From positions 120,390-133,327 of the forward strand of contig MLAK01000156.1 in assembly GCA_001839685.1 (NCBI GenBank): DNA of 12,938 bases, read 5' to 3'. Shown piece by piece: positions 7,801 through 12,938 of this stretch. This stretch comes from Tritrichomonas foetus (Eukaryota; Parabasalia; Tritrichomonadida; Tritrichomonadidae). Positions within the stretch are counted from its first letter, which is position 1. The number at the start of each line of letters is the position of its first letter. The position numbers were made by a program, and so were the translations under genes. The notes beneath the pieces are model-generated. The model had not been told where the DNA came from. It saw only the letters and a list, made by a program, of their open reading frames with translations, and searched no databases.

Positions 7801-9582
7801 ATGTATACCCTTTATCCTGCATTTTCTGCATTGACCATTTCGTTTATACAAACAGCCAGATTATACATGATGAAGCTTGATTCACAATATATGTGTCCTA
7901 CCATTGAAAGCATTCCAGATACATCCATTGATGCAATTCAAATGTCTTACAATTCCTTAATTCTATTTTCAACAGGTATGTGGAATGAAAATGGTGGAAT
8001 TGATGCATATTTCAGAAATAATGTTAGTGAATTTGATTACTTTACAGATATTTTCCCAAGAGTCAAAGGGGAAGTTCCTAAAGAAAAAAGCTATTTCGAA
8101 AGAATTGCAACTTCATCCTTCCCAGAAGCACTAGATATTATCACAGGCTACATTTTCTCATTCATCAACACTTATTCAGACACAACTCCACAAGTGAATG
8201 ATCCATTAATTTATGGTCTTTTGTACTACTTTATGGACTTTGGACCTGTTAATCGAACACAAATATATATTGATCTTGTTACTAATAATGTATTTAATAA
8301 AATTAATGGTTATAGAACTCGTGGTGACATTTGCCTTTATGTTACCATTATTTGGCAAATAATTGCATGCTTTATTATGATTCTTTACATGTATGAAAGA
8401 CACAAAAGAATCAAGAGCACACTTCAATTTTATCATTTCTTACATCCGCATGTGATCATGCAGAGTAGAAATGCGATGATGCTCATTGAAACCGGTAAGA
8501 AAACATTTGAAGCAAGCAATACAACATTTGCGAATGCAGATCATATACTTTCTCAAATCGGCCAAGGTGTTGTTATTACACAACGAAACCTTTCTATTGC
8601 CGACTTTAATCCTGCATTTATTCATATTATTCAAGTACCTGAAGATAAAATTGCAGGTTCACTCTTAACTGATTTAATTACAAAGAATGAAGATGATCGT
8701 TCTTGGCCACAGCTCATTCAACACATTAGTGAAGCATTAATTGGTAAATATCCACCACAATTTTCAGAAAACATAGCAGGCCAATTAAAGAATGGGCAAA
8801 TTGTTCATTTCCATTGTAATATTTTATGCTTAACTGGTCATCGTGCTGCAAATGAAGGAGAATTTGAAGCAATTGAGAAAATTGCCATTATTTTCGATGA
8901 CTGCACCGAAATTTTCATGCGAGAACAAATGATAGAACAAGAACAACGTCATATTACATCTATGCTCTCCAATGTTATGCCAATTCGCGCTGTTCCTGAA
9001 TTTGAAAATGGTGGTGATTCTTTATCATTTGTAGTGCAAAGTGTTACAATTGCACAAGTTCGAATAACTACCACAAAAACATTTCACGATGATACAGATG
9101 AAGAATTTGTATTCTATAATGAAATCTTTAAGAGATTTGATGATGAAATCAGTGAATATGATTTATTATGTAAATGTCGAACATTTGCTCACACTTATAC
9201 ATATGTTGGTGGTCTTTTCAGCGAAATTAACAAGCCAGATCGACATGCAGAAGAAACTACAAGGTTCGCTTTACGCCTTCTTCAAATTTTACCTGAACTT
9301 GAAGAAAAATATCATACAGAAATTCATTTTATAATTGGTATTCATACTGGTGGACCAGTTGTTGCAGGTGTGATGAGTTTGAATAAACCATCATTCCAAA
9401 TTATTGGATCAGTTCTTGAAATGACAGCACAAATGAAGGCCAAAGGTGTTGAGGATCAAATTCAAGTGACAAGAGCAGTTTATGAACTTATTTTTTCGGC
9501 AGGCTTCCACGTTCAAGAAAGAGGCGACATTGAAATTCGTGGAGGAAAAGTTGTTCCAACATATTTGGTCAAATTGTCTTAG
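4882..9582 (+). CDS. TmcB-like multi-pass receptor with PAS and degenerate cyclase domain
   Basis: This 1566-residue membrane protein begins with about eight hydrophobic segments (about 62-335). A helical soluble region (about 340-635) follows, with a motif like the TPR-type repeats of TmcB proteins (LLDDYPNNSEVLHTYLDFIE). Further membrane segments lie near 636-660, 858-880, 935-957, 974-997 and 1148-1172, separated by two large, presumably external, loops. The cytoplasmic end carries a PAS domain (about 1220-1350), a linker helix and a class III nucleotide-cyclase homology domain (about 1380-1566) that keeps the fold signatures IGIHTGGPVVAGV and YVGGL. The catalytic positions are replaced: both metal aspartates (Q1392, H1437), the purine aspartate (Q1506), and the transition-state Asn and Arg (E1513, Q1517). 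By family knowledge, trichomonads carry many PAS/cyclase receptors of this build. I infer a sensor whose cyclase domain is a pseudoenzyme. The start is the first ATG, 8 bases after an exact initiator; the stop is TAG. Confidence 0.88.
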   Translation: MQSESSFRENHSNSGEEVEDINFVIKDLQYSSVLDVPFYTRLFHSLYAYFAKINASFATPSAVGYIYFIMYLVQSFIPAFLLDCRDLWPDDSLMTMILDIVAYLFQGPSYSIRSARVPMSFALSLIFILLITILIIRAKVYQKTGRITGGETKIMLFTFKYILPLFCPHLVCGLPISFYQIIVEKKLGLNVATIILCTITFFVYLHLMNTVVTPRVLLEDTPTHEWFPILSVAAIFNSSFLAVAAGTAGCLSGYPILACSIYILIQSAAIASIIFFLSATTKMIICVILSATGYAEMIIALIQSVNICLDNHLAPEIVFVISIIGFIALIIALKVLKQMMVTKVLLILDNLMDSQGSAHEIMEDKFKSVFSFLGKIRSVIELCHPYVLSFEIFDFAVTQWPKNFSVLILYSRVLSFFPNRNSQMMWIASLISRLSDSSSRTSYLLQFRHLSRTRQTAITAVIKKQLDEINSKKEVLMILLRRFWENILQKSTVNFWDEAGKVHLHIEELDSIMAQLLDDYPNNSEVLHTYLDFIENIKHDHIEARDAVKKIDILQRNGVIKSDLALDLALNVFPNLHAFTQVIDPVTVIANDEVASKELNMEENKEEPEEKIASVESNTDSNTQIECALNDLTKHSKLGCIWAGCLVVILMTALSIGMFYLLYDSYINGFISKQSVAIDFLQKIDSTIYEMTHLMLKVNMLPFTFDVSSSVAIKDTVEFTKKAAPTLYEAGRIPTFDLNVNGIVNLIKVVKEQFSEMVSSLAYLDINDPSVQLINFILSDNITEMKKTVKELANQFLIDAQDILVYVDPPSFYNSNGIYSRLKIFFSLCYREFSTMAALANEYASNSFDTNIKSLNEKMVLSVMLTLILVTLPYILQLFMLHIQSEAIAESFSYFPNTEIRSIINKFGKSQSKIDEDISQVAALSHMTNNNRLNMLKLVLTFFSSFIVLSICGLILYYSSQEFINNAPSVSYGMYTLYPAFSALTISFIQTARLYMMKLDSQYMCPTIESIPDTSIDAIQMSYNSLILFSTGMWNENGGIDAYFRNNVSEFDYFTDIFPRVKGEVPKEKSYFERIATSSFPEALDIITGYIFSFINTYSDTTPQVNDPLIYGLLYYFMDFGPVNRTQIYIDLVTNNVFNKINGYRTRGDICLYVTIIWQIIACFIMILYMYERHKRIKSTLQFYHFLHPHVIMQSRNAMMLIETGKKTFEASNTTFANADHILSQIGQGVVITQRNLSIADFNPAFIHIIQVPEDKIAGSLLTDLITKNEDDRSWPQLIQHISEALIGKYPPQFSENIAGQLKNGQIVHFHCNILCLTGHRAANEGEFEAIEKIAIIFDDCTEIFMREQMIEQEQRHITSMLSNVMPIRAVPEFENGGDSLSFVVQSVTIAQVRITTTKTFHDDTDEEFVFYNEIFKRFDDEISEYDLLCKCRTFAHTYTYVGGLFSEINKPDRHAEETTRFALRLLQILPELEEKYHTEIHFIIGIHTGGPVVAGVMSLNKPSFQIIGSVLEMTAQMKAKGVEDQIQVTRAVYELIFSAGFHVQERGDIEIRGGKVVPTYLVKLS

Positions 9583-9709
9583 GCTTTGTATTTTAGTGTG
9601 GATTTTTGAAATTTTTTTTGGTTGATTACCTATAGTATTTTATTTTATTCTATTTTATATTTTGTGATTTTTTACTTTGTAAAATGGTATTATTTATTTC
9701 ATGATTAAC

Positions 9710-9743
<34 letters not shown>

Positions 9744-9998
9744 CATTATTTTATCTCTTATTATTATAAATCCTCGAATTGAAAATCAGTCAACTTTTCG
9801 CTTTTATTTGTTTAAACCAAGTAGAATTGCATTGCATTCACAAGCAATTCAATTTTCCCAAAATTTTAAGTAATGAAAACCATGAGTTAGGTGAAATCAT
9901 ATTCACCTTCTCAAAGAAAGGCCAAATTTGTGAGTCATCAATTCTTATCAAATATCAAACAGATATGGTCAATTTTTCTCAATTAATTCTCACCATTA
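9583..9998. other. Spacer between receptor and NPL gene
   Basis: The first part is T-rich 3' flank of the receptor gene with a TAAA at 9680-9683, followed by an ATT microsatellite (9711-9750). From about 9780 the base composition becomes more balanced. One plus-strand frame is open from 9779 into the next gene, but it has no ATG before 9964, so I do not call a gene. The last bases (TCTCACCATTA) are the leader of the NPL gene, with TCACC as a near-match to the trichomonad initiator. Confidence 0.6.
9711..9750 (+). repeat. ATT trinucleotide microsatellite
   Basis: About thirteen tandem ATT/TTA units run here with one T-to-C interruption at 9744. This is simple sequence in the 3' flank of the receptor gene. 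Its length probably varies between isolates. Confidence 0.9.
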
Positions 9999-10352
9999 AT
10001 GAACTTACCAGACGAATTCTCAGCATTTTGCACAGTCACAGTAAATCCCAAAACTATCACAAAAGTTAAAGTACCAGCTGGTACTAAATTGTCATTAACA
10101 ACAGGCGCTGCAGTTCCACCAAAAGGAGTCGAAAGTGGAAGAGTCGTCCTTTACGCTAGAGTAAATGATGGACCAGAAGTCGCTATATTTCCATTCACAA
10201 TTGGCAAATTCGAAAGTGCTACCACTGATTTGTTTTTCACAGAGGGTGACGCTATTGAATTTATGACAAAGGGAGCCGAAGCCATAGTTCAAATTTCAGG
10301 CTACGTGTCAGATGGATTTTCACTTTTTGTTGAAGAAATTGCAAAAAAATAA
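9999..10352 (+). CDS. Small nucleoplasmin-like (NPL) domain protein
   Basis: This 117-residue protein is predicted to be all beta. The pattern matches the nucleoplasmin-like domain found at the N-terminus of FKBP39/46-type and fungal Fpr3/4 proteins and in plant HD2 proteins: an N-terminal F..x.V.P segment, VKVPAGTKLSLTTGAAV (23-39), GRVVLYARV (47-55), TDLFF...GDAIEF (76-88) and VQISGY (97-102). Members form ring-shaped pentamers that act as histone chaperones in the nucleus. Here the domain stands alone: there is no long acidic tail, no FK506-binding domain, and it ends EEIAKK. The start is the first ATG in frame (stop at 9984-9986), 7 bases after the A of a TCACC initiator-like site. The stop codon forms TAAA. 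It lies 247 bases upstream of PCNA on the same strand. The family call rests on pattern recognition, not an alignment. Confidence 0.68.
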   Translation: MNLPDEFSAFCTVTVNPKTITKVKVPAGTKLSLTTGAAVPPKGVESGRVVLYARVNDGPEVAIFPFTIGKFESATTDLFFTEGDAIEFMTKGAEAIVQISGYVSDGFSLFVEEIAKK

Positions 10353-10353
10353 A
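10350..10353 (+). terminator. TAAA polyadenylation motif overlapping the stop
   Basis: The TAA stop of the NPL gene plus the next A makes TAAA. In Trichomonas vaginalis UAAA, often overlapping the stop codon, is the described polyadenylation signal. The same arrangement occurs at the end of the L1-domain gene. Confidence 0.45.
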
Positions 10354-10554
10354 CAAAACTAGATATTATTTTTTCTATCATCACAGATTTGATTTTTCTT
10401 TATTTTTCTCTATCTTATATATTTTTAGTAGCGTTTAAAATTAAGCTTCTTTGGTGTAAAGAATTCAGTTAAAATTTTATGTCTTGTTGAACGAAATTAA
10501 ACGGTCTCCAATTAATATTTCACTTTGAAATTAGCATATTGATAGATTTGTGAC

Positions 10555-10568
10555 ATTTCGTACGTTAA
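10555..10568 (+). promoter_or_regulatory. CGTACGTTAA motif, copy 3 (PCNA promoter)
   Basis: ATTTCGTACGTTAA ends 32 bases before the PCNA start codon and nine bases before the E2F-like site. It is identical over 14 bases to 4321-4334. It contains the palindrome CGTACG and a GTTA/TAAC half-site of the kind bound by Myb-type proteins, which are known transcription regulators in trichomonads. Its position in a promoter is the best argument that the motif is functional. Confidence 0.45.
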
Positions 10569-10577
10569 ATAATTTGG

Positions 10578-10586
10578 TTGGCGGGA
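10578..10586 (+). promoter_or_regulatory. E2F-like site TTGGCGGGA in PCNA promoter
   Basis: TTGGCGGGA fits the core E2F/DP consensus TTSSCGSS, though the base before it is G rather than A or T. It is a GC-rich island in an AT-rich leader, 14 bases before the ATG. E2F sites in PCNA promoters are known in animals and plants, so the position suggests cell-cycle control. Overlap with the transcription start region is likely, because the initiator-like TTACA lies at 10590-10594. Confidence 0.45.
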
Positions 10587-10599
10587 TAGTTACAAAAAA

Positions 10600-11394
10600 A
10601 TGGTTGAAATCGTTTTTCAACAAGCCTCCTTCTTTAAAAAAATCGTGGACAGTCTTAAAGGCCTAGTCGAAGATACTACATTCACATGCGAGCCTGATGC
10701 AATGAGGCTTCAAGCCATGGATGTCAGCCATGTTTCACTTATCTCAATCGAACTTCCAGCAGACAATTTTGAATCATACAAATGCGAATCAGCAATTGAT
10801 CTATCATTTAATATCGATACTTTAACGAAAGTCCTGAAAAGTGCTGATAATAACGATACGCTAACTATTCGAACAGAGGACGCCAAAGAAGACATAGAAA
10901 TCTTGATTACATCACAAAATGAAGATAAAAACACCAGATTTAAGCTTAAGCCAATTGAAATTGATGCTAATAGCGTTTCTATTCCAGAACATACTTACAA
11001 AGCTAAACTTTCGCTTTCGTCAGCCGCTTTGAGTCAGCTTGTTAAACATCTTTCAGAAGTCGACGATGCTGCCACTGTTCGCTGCAATGAAGGAAATATT
11101 GTTTTTTCAGTTTCAGACTCCCTTCTGGACTGTACAACAACATTCATCGAAGGTGGTGCTCCAAGCTCAGCAGATGAAGAAGTTGTTGTTGATGTTTCTG
11201 AAGGATGCCGCGTTTCTTATGCACTTCGTTATTTGAAAGCAATTTCAGCAGCATCCTCTTTGTCTCCACGCGTGTCTCTCAGCTTCTCTCCACACTTTCC
11301 ACTCCTTGTTGAATATGAACTCAATGAAGGTGGTTTTGTTCGCTTTTATTTGGCGCCAAAGGTTGAAGAGGATGATACAGATGAGGAAATTTGA
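10600..11394 (+). CDS. PCNA: Proliferating cell nuclear antigen (sliding clamp)
   Basis: At 264 residues this is close to the usual length of about 260. PCNA forms a trimeric ring that tethers DNA polymerases and other replication and repair partners to DNA. Recognisable segments are FKKIVDSLKGLVEDTTF near the N-terminus, LQAMDVSHVSLISIEL (37-52), the interdomain connector region ending IPEHTYKAK (128-136), and the C-terminal SLSFSPHFPLLVEYEL then FYLAPKVEEDD, where partner (PIP-box) proteins bind. Alignment by eye to the animal and yeast protein is gap-free around IPE..Y (128-133) and C162, which places glutamate (E164) at the position of the lysine normally modified by ubiquitin or SUMO. 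The N-terminal ATG follows an initiator-like TTACA by 5 bases. The promoter carries an E2F-like site and a recurrent palindromic motif. TAAA lies at 11426-11429, downstream of the TGA stop. Confidence 0.96.
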   Translation: MVEIVFQQASFFKKIVDSLKGLVEDTTFTCEPDAMRLQAMDVSHVSLISIELPADNFESYKCESAIDLSFNIDTLTKVLKSADNNDTLTIRTEDAKEDIEILITSQNEDKNTRFKLKPIEIDANSVSIPEHTYKAKLSLSSAALSQLVKHLSEVDDAATVRCNEGNIVFSVSDSLLDCTTTFIEGGAPSSADEEVVVDVSEGCRVSYALRYLKAISAASSLSPRVSLSFSPHFPLLVEYELNEGGFVRFYLAPKVEEDDTDEEI

Positions 11395-11990
11395 ACATGT
11401 ATTTCTTTTTTTCTCATTATTGAAATAAAAATATATTGATTTGTAAGATTATTTTCTTCTTTCATTCAGATCGAGCATTGTTTCATTCAGACTAAACTTT
11501 GTTTCATTCACATTAAGCTTTGCTTCATTAAGATTGAACTTTATTTCACTCAGATCGAACTTTATTTCACTCAGATCAAACTTTGTTTCATTAAGATTGA
11601 ACTTTGCTTCATTAAGATTGAACTTTATTTCACTCAGATCAAACTTTGTTTCATTCACATTAAACTTTGTTTCACTCAGATCAAACTTTGTTTCACTCAG
11701 ATCAAACTTTGTTTCATTCACATTAAGCTTTGTTTCACTCAGATCGAACTTTGTTTCATTCACATTAAGCTTTGCTTCATTAAGATTGAACTTTATTTCA
11801 TTCAGATCAAACTTTGTTTCATTCACATTAAACTTTGTTTCATTCAAGAAAAAATAGTTGAATCGTTAAGCATAAGCATTATTGAAAAGATGCTAGAATT
11901 TTCTTCAAGTATGCAAAAAAACAAAATGAATAGTGATGATATATTGTGTTTAATCATATCAGAATATAAAAGAATAAAATAAAAGTAACT
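11395..11990. other. Convergent intergenic region filled by minisatellite
   Basis: The region lies between the 3' ends of PCNA (+) and the L1-domain gene (-). It begins with a T-rich PCNA 3' flank containing AATAAA, then the 21-bp tandem array (11460-11848), then about 140 bases of AT-rich sequence with no feature I can name. Frames stay open through the array on both strands, but they lack an ATG start at the array edge on the minus strand and look like a by-product of a repeat length divisible by three. Confidence 0.7.
11460..11848. repeat. 21-bp minisatellite, about 18.5 units of three types
   Basis: Eighteen 21-base units and one partial unit follow each other without gaps. Three unit types alternate: type A TTTCACTCAGATCRAACTTT plus one base, type B TTTCATTCACATTAARCTTT plus G, and type C YTTCATTAAGATTGAACTTT plus one base. 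The first two units and the unit at 11796-11816 are intermediates. Types are interleaved rather than blocked, which suggests repeated unequal exchange or slippage of multi-unit blocks. Because 21 is a multiple of three, the minus strand reads as a heptad repeat close to NETKFDL for about 130 codons. That frame begins at a TTG, not an ATG, and I do not call it a gene. Confidence 0.93.
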
Positions 11991-11993
11991 TTA
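11990..11993 (-). terminator. TAAA polyadenylation motif overlapping the stop
   Basis: On the minus strand the TAA stop of the L1-domain gene is followed by A, giving TAAA, the polyadenylation signal described in Trichomonas vaginalis. Confidence 0.45.
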
Positions 11994-12704
11994 TGGTTGG
12001 TTGATCACAGAACTGATGTCAGCCGAATATACTGGAATGAGGAGACTTCCTGGTGTTCCAATTGAGATGGAAGCAACTTTTTCTTGACCGATTTTTTCGA
12101 ATATTCCATTAATCGCGTCGCATCCGTTATCTGCAATATCTTCTGCTGACCATGAGAGTTGTCCAATTGGTGCAGCGAATTTGTAACCCTTTGGAAGGAG
12201 CGCCATTGTGCATTCAAATACATTTTTCACGTCCTCCAATATGTCCTCTTTCTCAAGGTTGACGAGAACAGGCGTCTTCTTCTTTTCATAAAAATCAGCA
12301 CCGAGGATGTCGCTGATGACATGACCAACACGGCGATCTGCCATGAAAATTCTGGTTTCTTTGATTAACTGGCGACGATCAGCAGCTCGAGTAAACCTCT
12401 TACGCCATTTTTCAATTGAATATACTTTGATTGGAAATGGAGGAAATGCTTCCTTGAATTTTTCGCTCCATTCCTTCTGTGGATCCTTTGTGATAATTCG
12501 AACTGGAAGGGTTGAGTCAGCAAAAAGACTGTGTCTGATTGGGAAAAGAACTGGAAATGCTGATGTTCCATTATATGGTTCCCACAACTGAATGCGGAGT
12601 GTTACATTTGGATCATCTGGAATAAGTTCTTCTTCGCTTTTCTTTTCCAAAGTTTGGAGAACTGCAAATGCTTTGGAGATCTGTGAATGAAGGTCTTGAG
12701 ACAT
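11991..12704 (-). CDS. Ribosomal L1-domain protein, Utp30/Cic1/RSL1D1-like
   Basis: This 237-residue protein has the ribosomal L1 fold in the form used by nucleolar ribosome-assembly factors rather than by the ribosomal protein itself. Key stretches are TLRIQLWEP (35-43), FPIRHSLF (54-61), VRIITKDP (68-75), VYSIEKWRKRF (94-104), FMADRRVGHVISDILGADFY (120-139) followed by EKKKTPVLV, and near the end SISIGTPGSLLIPVY (212-226). The A-D-x-R-V plus F-Y-x-K-K-x-P pattern is typical of the Utp30/Cic1/RSL1D1 group, which acts in the nucleolus on pre-rRNA particles. I start at 12704 because MSQDLHSQISKAF aligns with the usual N-terminal helix. An upstream in-frame ATG at 12773 would add 23 residues (MKLFIYFIDEILRLSNKFKG and three Thr) with no family counterpart that I can see. 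It converges with PCNA and is divergent from the partial gene at the right edge. Confidence 0.82.
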   Translation of the reverse strand: MSQDLHSQISKAFAVLQTLEKKSEEELIPDDPNVTLRIQLWEPYNGTSAFPVLFPIRHSLFADSTLPVRIITKDPQKEWSEKFKEAFPPFPIKVYSIEKWRKRFTRAADRRQLIKETRIFMADRRVGHVISDILGADFYEKKKTPVLVNLEKEDILEDVKNVFECTMALLPKGYKFAAPIGQLSWSAEDIADNGCDAINGIFEKIGQEKVASISIGTPGSLLIPVYSADISSVINQP

Positions 12705-12849
12705 TGTGGTCGTTCCCTTGAATTTGTTTGAAAGCCTCAGAATTTCATCAATAAAGTATATAAAAAGTTTCATCAAAAATCAAACATCTGATATAAACTA
12801 TTGAACAACAACCAAATATCAATTCAAATAATTTTTTAAAAATCTCAAC

Positions 12850-12938
12850 ATGACCTTTTCAAATTTATTCAAAAAGTTTCGTATCAAATTTTGCATATCG
12901 TTCATTCCAAAAGTACACAACCTGGAAATACGTTTATT
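12850..12938 (+). CDS. Possible 5' end of a gene, truncated by window edge
   Basis: An ATG at 12850 opens a frame that stays open for 29 codons to the window edge, beginning MTFSNLFKKFRIKFCISFIP. The bases before it (AATCTCAAC) resemble the short trichomonad leaders in this window, but TCAAC matches the initiator consensus at only three of five positions. The start of the divergent L1-domain gene is 145 bases away, which leaves room for a shared promoter region. There is too little sequence to assign a family, and a chance open frame is quite possible. Confidence 0.35.
   Translation, partial: MTFSNLFKKFRIKFCISFIPKVHNLEIRL

Noticed and set aside
9779..10069. 96-codon plus-strand open frame before and overlapping the NPL gene
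   Set aside because: It starts at TTG, has no ATG before 9964, and overlaps the better supported NPL start in another frame. It may be a relic, but I cannot support a gene.
11449..11847. Minus-strand gene encoding a NETKFDL heptad repeat
   Set aside because: The frame starts at TTG inside the array. A 21-bp repeat stays open in several frames on both strands, so openness is not evidence of coding.

Overview
The window looks like nuclear DNA of a parabasalid protist, a trichomonad and most likely a Tritrichomonas relative. The evidence is the very AT-rich spacers, long intron-free genes, very short apparent 5' leaders with trichomonad-type initiator (TCAYW) or near-matches just before the start codons, UAAA-type polyadenylation motifs at or soon after stops, and the gene families present. 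The species is an inference; no rRNA or other species marker is present.

Layout. 1-1354: AT-rich spacer with a coding-like but probably decayed patch (about 561-797) and an 18-base direct repeat. 1355-2527 (+): casein kinase 1 family protein kinase with a lysine-rich insert and a C-terminal CaaX-like end. 2528-4881: long spacer holding a GC-rich inverted-repeat block, three coding-like minus-strand relics and a few undetermined bases. 4882-9582 (+): 1566-residue multi-pass membrane protein with a TmcB-like N-terminal half, a PAS domain and a C-terminal class III nucleotide-cyclase homology domain that has lost its catalytic residues. 9999-10352 (+): small nucleoplasmin-like protein. 10600-11394 (+): PCNA, with an E2F-like site and a recurring palindromic motif in its promoter. 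11460-11848: 21-bp minisatellite between the convergent ends of PCNA and the next gene. 11991-12704 (-): ribosomal L1-domain protein of the Utp30/Cic1/RSL1D1 ribosome-biogenesis type. 12850-12938 (+): possible 5' end of a gene running off the window.

Functionally the window falls into a signalling part (CK1 kinase, PAS/pseudo-cyclase receptor) and a growth/chromatin part (histone-chaperone-like NPL protein, replication clamp, ribosome-assembly factor). Nothing suggests an operon: each gene has its own leader.

I see no clear previously undescribed system. The points most worth a second look are the fully degenerate cyclase domain, the loss of the PCNA lysine-164 equivalent, the CaaX-like end on the CK1 kinase, the CGTACGTTAA motif found three times (once in the PCNA promoter), and the 21-bp array of three interleaved unit types.
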